Shown here: piece after piece, positions 13,195 to 22,300 of the stretch
How positions within the stretch are numbered: position 1 is the stretch's first letter
Layout of the letters: every line of letters starts with the position of its first letter
Source of the DNA: Hoplostethus atlanticus
Taxonomy: Eukaryota; Chordata; Actinopteri; Trachichthyiformes; Trachichthyidae
Assembly: GCA_034670405.1 (NCBI GenBank)
Contig: JAXDDX010000144.1
Coordinates: forward strand, 791,501 to 855,500
DNA length: 64,000 nucleotides
Direction of reading: 5' to 3'
Translations under genes and position numbers: made by a program
The notes under the pieces: model-generated
Told to the model about the DNA's origin: nothing
Database searches by the model: none
Seen by the model: only the letters and a program-made list of their open reading frames with translations

Positions 13195-13741
13195 GAGTGT
13201 TTCGCTCCCTCCTCTATCTGACGCTGAGGAACCAAACCCAAACCTAAACCCAAACCTAAACCCAAACCCAAACCCAGGGTAGAGGGGTTCAGTGGAGGTG
13301 AAGGTATGGAGGTGGATCAGTGAGTCAGAGGAGACTCTGTAGAAGGACAGAGTGCTAGCAGGCCAGTCCAGATACACTCCTACTCTGTCAGAAGAGGAGG
13401 AGGGGATACGTATGTCTGTTCTTCTGTTATTGTGATAGGCAGAGTAACTATTATCACAGCAGATAAGACTCCAGGACTTGTCATTCCCTCCAAGACAGTA
13501 GTCAGCACCCTCTCCTCTCCTTCTGATTCCTCTGTATGTCACTCCTATATAAACCCATCCTTTCCTCTCTACCTCCCAGTAACAGCGCCCAGTCTACACA
13601 GCACCTGTTCCCAGCAGTCAAATCTCTCTGGGTGATCATGATATGGCTGCTCCTCTTCCACCAGTGTCACCTTCCTGTTGTCCTCAGACAGAGAGAGGTT
13701 TCTGGTTGCTGTGTTTGGGTCCAGTGTGAGTTCACAGGCAT
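13195..13741 (-). pseudogene. PRY/SPRY (B30.2) exon of a fish NLR or finTRIM-type gene, frameshifted
   Basis: After an acceptor (CCCCATCAG) the exon reads YACELTLDPNTATRNLSLSEDNRKVTLVEEEQPYHDHPERFDCWEQVLCR (PRY). A small deletion then shifts the frame, and YRGIRRRGEGADYCLGGNDKSWSLICCDNSYSAYHNNRRTDIRIPSSSSDRVGVYLDWPASTLSFYRV continues in another register (SPRY). The motifs LDPNTA, LSLSEDNRKV, WEV-type and VGVYLDWPA are the usual B30.2 landmarks. The C-terminal end is replaced by FGFGFRFGFRFGFG, coded by a hexanucleotide repeat. Such domains bind ligands at the end of fish NLR and TRIM proteins. The frame break makes a pseudogene likely. Confidence 0.8.
13231..13276. repeat. CCAAAC/CTAAAC hexanucleotide tract in the B30.2 exon
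   Basis: About seven units of CCCAAA/CCTAAA type. On the minus strand they code alternating Gly-Phe and Arg-Phe. Confidence 0.9.
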
Positions 13742-13966
13742 CTGATGGGGAGAACAAGACACAATACAGCAGCAGTTTCTGATCTGAGACCTGTTCTGTT
13801 CATTATTAGTTGATTTATTGATAGTTTGACTTTCATGATGACACATATTAGCCATCATCTTCATTCTCAGTAGGATTTGAATGAATGGATGTCATACACT
13901 GCTGTGTTGATGGGCTTTCCATCTCAATAGTTGAATGTTCAGGAATAAAACTAAATTCACACTTAC

Positions 13967-14013
13967 ACTTCCTCAGACCTGATTTCAACCAACACACTCC
14001 ACCATGGTCAACA
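13967..14013 (-). pseudogene. NLR linker exon (VDHGGVCWLKSGLRK)
   Basis: A 47-bp exon between CCCTAG and GTAAGT. Its last base joins the B30.2 exon in phase to give LRK-Y-ACELTLDPN, exactly as in fish NLR genes that end with B30.2. This tie shows that the B30.2 exon belongs to an NLR-type gene here rather than to a TRIM. Confidence 0.75.
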
Positions 14014-14097
14014 CTAGGGGGGTAATGGAAATATGGGCATTTAATAACCTTCCTTATGAATGAGTTTCCGTACAAAATCACTGATATCCACCATAAA

Positions 14098-14345
14098 AAT
14101 TAAAGGGGACCGATTATGGAAAACGGCTTATTCTTGGCCCTTATACATGTTCCACATGTGACTTTAGTAGCCAAAAAAATTTGAAATCTGGAAGTCCCCC
14201 CTTTTTTCTGTAGTTTCCTTTTCCTGGTTGATTCTACAGGCCATTTTGAAAAGGCCCCTGTTTAGACGTCATAACATGCCACTATTAGCATAATCCAACC
14301 CCTCTCAGAGCAATCCCACCCCCAGGTGAATAACCACTCCCATTT
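14098..14345 (+). mobile_element. Possible TTAA-flanked DNA transposon remnant
   Basis: TTAA followed by AGGGGACCGATTATGG resembles the head of non-autonomous fish elements that insert at TTAA (Kolobok or piggyBac-like). The far end was not identified. It lies in the intron between the LRR and linker exons. Confidence 0.3.
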
Positions 14346-15152
14346 ACCTGGTCTCAAAATGTAGCTCCCAGCAGTGCCGCAAGCCATTGCTTATGGTGCA
14401 TTCCATTGTACTCGGAAGTCGATAATTACGAGACGGTTTTCCCGACTTCCAATCAAATGTGGTCCAGTGCATCTGTTCGGGAAAACATGGATGCCCGTAA
14501 CAAACTCATGTTTGTATGGCAAGTCTCAGAATGTTACAAGCATCTAAAGATGCTGTCATAGCAGCATGCAGCAATTGCAATACCAACAACAGCTTCAGTG
14601 AAATGGTAGGCAGGTCAGCTCCCCCACTATGAACCACACCCATGGTGTCAACCACCACCAACCAACAAGCTTTCCAACTAAAATAAAGAACATAAACAAA
14701 CAAATCCCTGCAAACCATTATCTCCATGAACATGAATTATTTGCATGAACAGAACAACAACAGACAATGGCAAAGTCAACAGTCTCCCAACGCATGCTGG
14801 GAAACCAAAGGCGGGGCATTCCCAGGACGCCGCCCCCCCCATTCCCGTTTCCCTTTTTTCAGCTTATAACTTACAGACATGAGTTAAATGAACGTTGACA
14901 ACCCAGACAAAACTCACAATTAGTCAAGTCAATGGATAACTTTAATTTTAACATTTGAAAACTTATAAACTTGAGTTCAATATCCAAAACTTGTCATGAC
15001 AAGTGGAATTAAAGAGAAGAAATAAGTTCACATAACTTAATGGGGCTATCATATTTTACAGTGCACAGGTTGGGTGTTTCTTCACTGACATTAACCTTCA
15101 TGTAAAGCAGGATTTAAATGGTCATGTGTTGACCAGGTTGAGGAATACTGAC

Positions 15153-15320
15153 CTGAGAATGTCCAGTCTACAGTGTGGACTCCCCAGTCCAGCAGAGAGC
15201 AGCTTCACTCCTGAATCCTGCAGGTCGTTGTTACTCAGGTCCAGCTCTCTCAGACTGGAGGACTTGGAGCTGAGAACTGAGGCCAGAGCTTCACAGCTTC
15301 TCTCTGACAGGTTACAGCCA
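15153..15320 (-). pseudogene. NLR leucine-rich-repeat exon
   Basis: A 168-bp exon with AG and GT borders: [55 protein letters not shown]. This is the ribonuclease-inhibitor-type LRR pattern (LxxLxLxxNxL) of fish NLR genes, where exons of about 170 bp each code two repeats. The exon itself is intact, but its upstream neighbour is broken, so the locus is called a pseudogene. Only one LRR exon was found before the linker exon. Confidence 0.8.
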
Positions 15321-15439
15321 CTGTAATTCCTGAAGAGGAATTAGCGATAAAAAAAAAAACAACAAATACCTGAATATGTTTCTATTTTCAACTGTGTGAA
15401 AACAATCACATCTAATGTATTTAATATATCCAGTTATCA

Positions 15440-15675
15440 ATGCCTAACCTACACAGATCTATTGGAGGCTTTGGAGGTGTTTCTTCAGGTCAAACACCTC
15501 CAGCTCTTCTTCTGATGACAGTAAGATGAAGACCAGAGCTGACCACTGAGCAGGGGAGAGTTTGTCTGTGGAGAGACTTCCTGATGTCAGGTACTGTTGG
15601 ATCTCCTCCACTAGAGAATGGTCATTCAGCTCATTCAGAAAGTGGAATAGATTGATGCTTCTCTCTGGAGAGGGA
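15440..15675 (-). pseudogene. NLR helical-domain end, internally deleted
   Basis: [63 protein letters not shown] is the end of the NACHT-associated helical region of fish NLRs, just before the LRRs. After DLKKH the usual segment is missing and a stop follows (KHLQSLQ then TAG), consistent with an internal deletion. No FISNA or NACHT ATPase part was seen upstream. Confidence 0.8.
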
Positions 15676-16526
15676 TTTCAGAGTGATATGCATGACAGCA
15701 TCTATTTTTATTTAATTGGTATAATATGGTTTATATATATTTTTTATATAAGATTATATCTGCAGGATTTTTAACTGGTTTCCCTCAAACCTGGAGGCTC
15801 TGCAACAAATCACTACTACTACTTTAATTTCATGACTTTAACATCAAACACTAATATGTTAGAAAACTGTTAGCAGAGTTGTGGTTTGGACCTGAACAGG
15901 TTTTCAGACCGACACACCTTTAACTTATTCTAAACTAAATAAGGTCACGGTAAAGATATTAAAGTATAATACACTGCAAACTGAAGTAATAGTTATTTGT
16001 TGTGTCACTTTCTGAACACTGTAAACTGTCATGTAAAGTGTTAGTTACAATACATTTAGTGTTGAAAATATGCTGCTTCACGGCGAGAAGTGAAAGTGAA
16101 AGTTGTTGGAAATAAACGGGGGGGGGGGGGGGCGACGACACACACACACAGAGAGAAAGAGAGACAGAGAGGGGCAGAGATTGAAGACAGTGAGAGAGAG
16201 ACTTTTTGTGCTCTCCACATCACATGCAATGGTAGAAATGACAAGATAGAGCACTACGTTTATTTTGAAATAAAATAAAGTGAAAAACGATGTCTGAATC
16301 TATACTGCTAATACTACAACCAGAACCACCACCCAACCCACATTAACCTACATTAAGTCTACAAATGAATAAAGTTGGTGTGGTTGGTGAGGGTGGAGCT
16401 GGGGGGCTAGTGTTCCCTGTAGCCAGTAACTTTTTAACCATGTTTGTGTTTCAGTCAAGGAAGAGAGAAGGAGGAAGGAGCAGAGACTCTGCAGCTGACC
16501 TTCCTTTCTGCCACAGCTGAGACCAC
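15676..16526. other. No coding sequence; G-run and CA/GA tracts
   Basis: Contains a G-run near 16119-16132 followed by CA and GAGA tracts. Nothing links the NLR fragments to the RING/B-box exon upstream. Confidence 0.5.
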
Positions 16527-17049
16527 TTAATGGCCTTTATGTTCACCCACAGGGCACAAATAACAGATACACTGCTGATCAGTGCAACAAAACATCTTCA
16601 TCACCTCATCATGATGTGGACAGATTTTCTCATGCAGCGGTCTTGAGGCTTGGACCAGCTGGTGCTTCTTCTGTGGAGCTGCATCACAGGCCAGACACAC
16701 TTGGACAGGACTTACATGCTTTCTGCTTTTTCCCAGTGCACAAATCGCAGCCCACATCTTCAGGTCCAGCATAGCATTTGACAGAAGGAGCATCCTGGAG
16801 GCAAGTGTCTTCCAGTTTCTCCACCACCTCAGCTAGCAAGGGGTTTCTCCTCACAATAGGCCGTGGACTGAAGGTTTGTCTGCACAGAGGACAGCTATAC
16901 GCTCCTCTCTGATCATTGTCCCAACAAGCATTGATACAGCCGCCGCAGTAACTGCGTCCGCAGCTGATGGTGACTGGTTCCTTCAGTAGGTCCAGACACA
17001 CACAACAGCAGAACTGGTCCTGGTCCAACTGAACTCCTTGGTCAGCCAT
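16527..17049 (-). pseudogene. finTRIM-like RING and B-box exon, frameshifted
   Basis: Starts MADQGVQLDQDQFCCCVCLDLLKEPVTISCGRSYCGGC with the finTRIM style of N-terminus. RING ligands run C-x2-C, C-G-R-S-Y-C-x2-C and CPLC; the RING histidine is Arg (codon CGC). The first B-box region (CYAGPEDVGCDLCTGKKQKACKSC) changes frame near 16740-16790. The second continues as KKHQLVQASRPLHEKICPHHDEVMKMFCCTDQQCICYLCPVGEHKGH and then stops. The part between the boxes is shortened. Finned TRIMs are fish-specific ubiquitin-ligase-like antiviral factors; with a missing RING ligand and a frameshift this copy is probably dead. No coiled coil follows; the next coding pieces downstream are NLR-type. Confidence 0.85.
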
Positions 17050-17245
17050 TTTACTGCTTACTGTCCAAGGCGGTGAAAGAAATCGAGGACTTTAAAGAGG
17101 TACTGTTGCTGAAACTTTACTTAAATAATAGTCAAATTATGTTAATTCTGCTGAAAATTGGTTAGGTTTGACACCTATGGACATTAATATGCACCATATC
17201 ATTTCCTCCTCCATCTGTGGTTAATCTCCTGTCGAAAATGTTCTA

Positions 17246-17305
17246 TGTCAGAAGTGAGATTCGAACCCACACCTCCAGGGGAGACTGCGACCTGAACGCA
17301 GCGCC
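17246..17305 (-). tRNA. 3' part of a disrupted tRNA-Leu(CAG) gene
   Basis: Minus strand: GGCGCTGCGTTCAGGTCGCA then GTCTCCCCTGGAGGTGTGG and GTTCGAATCTCACTTCTGACA. It carries the anticodon arm with CAG, the long variable arm, the T arm with box B (GGTTCGAATC) and the discriminator A. It differs at about three positions from the vertebrate tRNA-Leu(CAG) sequence as I know it. A pol III T4 terminator lies 7 bases downstream (17235-17238). The 5' part is at 22264-22300, on the far side of the LINE. Confidence 0.9.
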
Positions 17306-17307
17306 TT
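17292..17307. repeat. Target-site duplication, left copy
   Basis: CTGAACGCAGCGCCTT, repeated at 22264-22279. The last two T bases merge with the LINE tail, so the true length is 14-16 bp. Confidence 0.9.
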
Positions 17308-17544
17308 TTTTTTTTAAAATATTTTTTATTTTCCTTTCAATTCATAGCATTACATATCATTATACATCATTTCAGTTCATTTTCACAACCATAACTTAAT
17401 CCCCTTCCCCTTCCTCCCCACCAACACAGATTGACCTTTTCAAGATTAACATTTTAACATACAACATACATTAATATACAAATTAACACCTTCCATTCCC
17501 ATCCGCCCTAGCCCATACCAAATTAACCCATTCCTCCCGGCCTG

Positions 17545-19719
17545 CTACCAATTAAACAGTATCCCTCCTCCCTCCCCTCCATAAACAAATGTATTCCCCC
17601 TCACAAAGCACTCCTTTACATCCTTCCCTCCATACCTACATATCAGCTCCACATCCCGCTTCACCATTGCTTTGAATAGGGCTTTTATTTTCACTTTCCG
17701 CCCCTCGAAATGTGCAAAGTTTCGTCTCATGACGACCGCGAGTCTGGCGTGACTTAAAACATAATTCATAAAGCCAAAATTCACCGTTTTGCTTCTTTTG
17801 AACACACCAAACAAAAACAACTCCCTCCACCCTCCTTCCATATCCAACTCCACGCTCCAATTGTCTCTCAACAGTTTCTTTAAAAACTCAAAGAAATCAA
17901 CCAAATCAACACACTCCAAAAAATAATGCAAAAAGCTCTCATGACCACTGCTGCAGACTTCACACATAGGACTTACATTACTATCTATTTTATTGAATAC
18001 CACATTAGTATATATTCTGCTATGCTTAATCAGGAAATCATTATTCTCACACTCCATACTATTATATTTTATATGCCCATTCGTCCATATTTTCTTTACA
18101 TCCATGCCTTCAAACACTCTGCTCCATACTTTCTCTGCTGCTGGTTCTTTTATCACATCTCTTATCAGCCACCCATACACTTTCTTTACACTCATGCTCT
18201 CCATTCTACACTTCTCCTCATTCTCCATCACATACATCTCAGGCATACTTTCTACTCCCCTTTCCACACATTCTCTTTCTATTCTATTGACCCATTCTAT
18301 AGGTATACTGGATTTGATGTTCTCGTATATTTTGTTTACCTTCTCTCTATTTTCCATTCCTTCTATCTCTCTCACCGAATCAAAAATACAGCCCCCCCGA
18401 GGAACCCTGGGATCACCTCGTACATGATGTCCTTTACTTGTTTTATTCCCGCTTGCATGAACCTTGGTTCATACATTGTTTTGTTCATATGTTTGAGTTT
18501 CTCATTTAAAAACAGCGGGAGGTTTACGAACGATCGTACTCCTCCACACTTGTAGTCTACCTTAGGTAGAAACTTGGCCCACGCCTCCAACACCTCCCTG
18601 TATATCTCTGGTATTCCTACCGTCATTGACCTCTTAAACGCCATGTACCACCCACTCTCTCCTAGTCCTCCCACCTCCTCAATATACTTTTTCAGAAACT
18701 CCTTCCACCCATAATTCCACCTTCCTACCATATACTTTCGCACCGTTTTTATTCTAATTGCTGTCCTTTTTGTTTCTAAATCCATTATGTTTAGGCCCCC
18801 CTCCCACCACTTCGCCACCAACGTTTTCAGTGCTATTTTCACCCCCTTCCCTTCCCATATAAATTCACGCACAATCCCATTTAGCTCATTCATCACCCAG
18901 TCCGGCATTTCAAGCACAGTCATCACATACACACACACTGACAACAACAAACTATTCACCACCACTGCTTTTCCCTTCAACCTCAACCTCCTCGCTTTCC
19001 ACTTTGCACATACTCCCCTTATCTTGTTGATCACCCCTGTCCACGTCACATCCCTCGCCTGCTCACTCTCCACCCCCAAATGCACTCCCAACACCCTGAT
19101 ATACCTCTTCTCCTCCCTAAGTCCTACTTCTACTCTCTCCACCTCTCCTATATACATTATCTGATTTTTCTTTGTTTATTTTTGCCCCTGACGCCCTCCC
19201 GTACTTCTCCACCAACTCCAATACCCTTTTCACACTTCCACTGTCCCTCACCGTGATTGTTGTGTCGTCTGCATAGTGGTTAATGACACATGTCCCACCG
19301 AACGGCAACCTCATCCCCACTACCCCTTTATCTCTCTTGATTCATGTGGCCAGGGGCTCTACTGCAATCGCGTACAGCAACGCTGATAGAGGACACCCCT
19401 GCCTCACTGATCTCCCCACCACAAACCTATCCATCAACACCCCATCCACCTTCACACAACTCTTTGCACTCCCATACAGTCTCCTCACCCATCCCAACAT
19501 CCTCTCTCCAAACCCAAACCTCTCTAATACACTGTACAGAAACTCATGCTCTACCCTATCGAACGTCTTATTCCAGTCTATCCCCACTACTACTCCCCCT
19601 ATCCCGTCTTGCTTCATGTGCTCTATCACATCCCTAACCGTCCCTATCATGTCTGCTATATCCCTACCTAGTACGCTGTAGCTCTGTGTTGGCTGTACTA
19701 TCTCCCCTATCACTCTCAT
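17545..19719 (-). pseudogene. LINE ORF2, reverse transcriptase and C-terminal part
   Basis: Four overlapping or adjacent frames: 19342-19719 (GRDIADMIGTVRDVIEHMKQ, GIDWNKTFDRVEHEFLYSVLERFGF, VRQGCPLSALLYAIAVEPLA), 19117-19320 (FGGTCVINHYADDTTITVRDSGSV, the YADD box), 18372-19157 (thumb and connection: YIRVLGVHLG, WTGVINKIRGVCAKWKARRLRLKGKAVVVNSLLLS) and 17545-18375 (C-terminal domain with CEVCSSGHESFLHYFLEC). The fingers region that normally precedes GRDIAD is absent, so this copy cannot encode an active enzyme. Confidence 0.82.
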
Positions 19720-20870
19720 TCATTTATATATGTCCTACTCTGCCTCTCCTTTTCCAGCCTCTCACCCTCCAACACATACCTAGCTTTGCTCCTCAGCATC
19801 GCCCCTCTACACTTCTCCTTCTCATATCTTTCCAGCTCCATCTTTGCCTCTATAGAATTCTCAATTCTATCTCCCTCTTCATCCTCTGCCCTGCTCATCT
19901 CCACCCTCAATCTTTCCCTCGCCCGCTTCTCTTCCTCCATCATTTTTGCCTTCCTTTTCTTACTATACCTAATGCTAATTGTTCTTATTTTATTTTTCAT
20001 CACCTCCCATCTCTCCCCTATGCTATCGTCTATACTATTGTTACTCATACTCTCCCTTATTCTCTCATTCTCGCTTTCCAATAAGTCCTCCATCTTTTCC
20101 TCGTACTCTTCCTCCTCTATGTATCCCGCATTCATTATCCACATCCCTCCCCCTCCCTCTCCTCTCCCTATCTTTATTCTAAACCTCACCCCATCATAAT
20201 CGCTCAAACTATTTACCTGGTGTCTTATCCTCTCTATATACTTGATAGTTTCCCCCTGTACTAACACTAGATCTATTCTACTCTGTTTTAGCACCCCATC
20301 CCTCACCTGCCTTCTTGTATACTCTCTCTTTTCCGGATTCTCATACCTCCACACATCTATCAGTCCCTTCTCCCTCATCAAGTCCATCAACATCCCCCTC
20401 GACCTCTTCCACCTGAATACCAACCCCATGCCTATATCTAACCTACTACATTTAATATTGAAGTCCCCTACTATAATGCACCTCCCCTCTACTAGCCCTT
20501 TTAACTCCTCTATAATACCCCTCTTCTCTATTTCTGCATTTGGCACATCTATATGAATGAGTCTGAATTCTACCTTTTCATATCTAAACTCTATCACCAG
20601 TATCCTCCCTGTTCTATCCTTATATACCACCTTGATATCCTCCACCCTATCCTTTTTGATCATTATTGCTACCCCCCCTTGCATTACTAGTCCCATTATT
20701 ATAGTATACATCCCCCGCCCACACCTCTTTCATCTCCCTCACCTTCTCCTCATCCCAGTTAGTTTCTTGTATACAAATCACTCCTATATATATATAATAA
20801 TTCCTTCATCCTCCTCCTATCTCTTAGCCTGTTTATATTTATAGAGGTAACAGTGGTCATGAGAGCAAAC
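19716..20870 (-). pseudogene. LINE ORF2, endonuclease part
   Basis: The start near 20858 (MTTVTSININRLRDRRRMKELL) changes frame in a TA-repeat; the endonuclease then continues as VICIQETNWDEEKVREMKEVWAGDVYYNNGTSNARGG. A second shift lies in a G-run before GVAIMIKKDRVEDIKVV. The remaining 331-residue frame holds GDFN, the RQVRDGVLKQSRIDLVLV segment and SLSDYDGVRF, where the catalytic histidine of the usual SDH box is Tyr. It ends at RTYINE, directly beside sequence belonging to mid-RT (RVIGEIVQPTQSYSVLGRDIADMI). Confidence 0.8.
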
Positions 20871-20911
20871 CAAAGAGAACAAAAAATTGAAACATACATT
20901 TAGACAAACAG

Positions 20912-22072
20912 TCACGTACCAGCCCGCGGCCCTTTAACCCTTGCCTCCCTCGCTTTGTCTCTCTCCGCCTTCCTCTTTGCACTCAGCCTTGTTGCAGTTC
21001 CTAGTCCCTCCGTCTCCTCATTCTCCTCCTTCCTCCTTTCCTCTCTGCTCCTCCATCTGTTCTCCTTGGCTCCACCGTCTCCTCTTTTCCCCGACAGCTC
21101 TGGTATGGCTGACCTCCACTCCTTGTCTACCACCACCACTTCCTCTTCCATTCCAACCGTGTCCTCGCCGCTGTCCTCTCCCTCCTCCTCGGTTCTGTGC
21201 ACTTCCTCGGGCCCGTCCTCTTCTTCCTCCTCCACGCCGTCCTCACCGTCTTCGTCCTGCTCCTCCTCCATCGGTTCCCTCTCCTCGCTCTCGCCCCCAT
21301 CCTCTCGTCCGCTCTCCTCTTCCTCTCTCTCCGGCTCCCTCCGCTCCTCTTCCTCTCTGGCGTGGTGTCCAGCTTGGTGGCACCTGTAGCACTTGAACTC
21401 CGGGCACTCCCGGAAGATATGCCCGGGCTTTCTGCAGTGTCTACAGACCCTCACCTGTCTGTCGTGGATGACCCTGACGTACTCCAGCCCTCCCAGAGTC
21501 TCAAACTTAGTCGAGTACGGCAGGGACCTGACCTGATCATTAAAACGTACTTTTAAAAACCGTGTCCCATCCGCAATCTCCGTCCCCGGCCACATGCGCC
21601 TCTTTATGGCCGACACCGCCCTTACACTCCAGCCCTCGAGCTTCGCTATTATTTCGGCATCCCTTATGTACACCGGCAGGTTTATGAATGACACCACCAT
21701 CTCATTGTTCACAATGAGATGGTCCATAAGCTTGTCCTTCCCCTCTCCGTCCTTCATCGTGATTTCAAACTTTCTTTCCCCCTTCACTCGGCATCCCACC
21801 ACCTCTCCACACACTTTCTTCACCTCCTTTAGTACGTCCATCATTGTTACTCCTTCCTTCTCCTCCACTTCCACCTCCACAGTCAGCTCTTTCCCGTATC
21901 TCTCCTTCTCCCTGTTGGCGCTCCGCTCCGCTGTCACTCCGCTGCCGTGTGGCGTCTGTCCGCCCGCCGCCTCCGCTTTCCTCCCCACCTCGATCACCAC
22001 TTTCCCGTCCTTCTCCTTGCTCCTCTCCTCTTCCTCACTGCGCCCGTTCACCTCCATGTTACACTGGCACAC
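20912..22072 (-). CDS. LINE ORF1 (386 aa), zinc-knuckle RNA-binding protein
   Basis: The frame starts MCQCNMEVNGRSEEEERSK; a second Met at 22057 may be the real start. Residues about 75-190 form the folded part (VTMMDVLKEVKKVCGEVVGCRVKGERKFEITMKD and VVSFINLPVYIRDAEIIAKLEGWSVRAVSAIKRRMWPGTEIADGTRFLKVRF). A first CCHC knuckle follows (CRHCRKPGHIFREC), then a second in which the final Cys is Glu (CYRCHQAGHHAREE). The last 160 residues are a very acidic Glu/Gly tail with a basic end (LSAKRKAERDKAREARVKG). In this LINE group ORF1 binds the element RNA. The frame is uninterrupted. GC content is clearly higher than in ORF2. Confidence 0.8.
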   Translation of the reverse strand: MCQCNMEVNGRSEEEERSKEKDGKVVIEVGRKAEAAGGQTPHGSGVTAERSANREKERYGKELTVEVEVEEKEGVTMMDVLKEVKKVCGEVVGCRVKGERKFEITMKDGEGKDKLMDHLIVNNEMVVSFINLPVYIRDAEIIAKLEGWSVRAVSAIKRRMWPGTEIADGTRFLKVRFNDQVRSLPYSTKFETLGGLEYVRVIHDRQVRVCRHCRKPGHIFRECPEFKCYRCHQAGHHAREEEERREPEREEEESGREDGGESEEREPMEEEQDEDGEDGVEEEEEDGPEEVHRTEEEGEDSGEDTVGMEEEVVVVDKEWRSAIPELSGKRGDGGAKENRWRSREERRKEENEETEGLGTATRLSAKRKAERDKAREARVKGPRAGT

Positions 22073-22263
22073 ACAGAGGAGGTGAGACCCCCCTGACAGC
22101 CTGCTGCTGCCGGGGGAATCTACCCACGCACCTCTGGCTCTCTCTCGGACACTTAAAACTCAACCAAAAAATACTTGTGTATACAAAATTAAATGATGTT
22201 ACTTGGGTTCTCTCTGTTACTCTCCTGTCTCAGGCTTCCTGCTTCCGCGTGCAATCACGTGGT

Positions 22264-22279
22264 CTGAACGCAGCGCCTT
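22264..22279. repeat. Target-site duplication, right copy
   Basis: CTGAACGCAGCGCCTT, identical to 17292-17307. The flanking base differs (T here, C at the left copy), which marks the inner limit of the duplication at the 5' junction. Confidence 0.9.
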
Positions 22280-22300
22280 AGACCGCTCGGCCATCCTGAC
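22264..22300 (-). tRNA. 5' part of the same tRNA-Leu(CAG) gene
   Basis: Minus strand: GTCAGGATGGCCGAGCGGTC followed by TAAGGCGCTGCGTTCAG. It has the acceptor strand GTCAGGA, box A (TGGCCGAGCGG), the D arm and the anticodon loop up to and including CAG, where the LINE begins. GTCAGGA pairs with TTCTGAC at 17247-17253, with one G-T pair. Confidence 0.9.

Larger units (their letters stand above)
17306..22263 (-). mobile_element. Tx1-like APE-type LINE inserted in tRNA-Leu(CAG)
   Basis: A non-LTR retrotransposon of about 4.96 kb in the same orientation as the tRNA. The 3' end is an A-rich tail (T-run at 17306-17315 on the plus strand). Order on the minus strand: a short 5' leader, ORF1 with zinc knuckle, an apurinic-type endonuclease (QETNWDEEKVREMK, GDFN, LSDYDGV), reverse transcriptase (GVVVGIDWNKTFDRVEHEFL, VRQGCPLSALLYAIAVEPL, YADDTTI), and a C-terminal Cys-His segment (CEVCSSGHESFLHYFLEC). 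ORF2 is broken by a few frameshifts and lacks the start of the RT domain. The Tx1 clade, as established, includes fish families targeted to 5S rRNA and U2 snRNA genes. The clade call here is from motif style only. Confidence 0.85.

Noticed and set aside
13231-13276. Interstitial telomere sequence
   Set aside because: The repeat is CCCAAA/CCTAAA with no run of TTAGGG; it is better explained as a local expansion in the coding exon.
20941-22281. Several long plus-strand frames rich in Ser, Pro and Leu
   Set aside because: Antisense shadows of the GC-rich, Glu-rich LINE ORF1.
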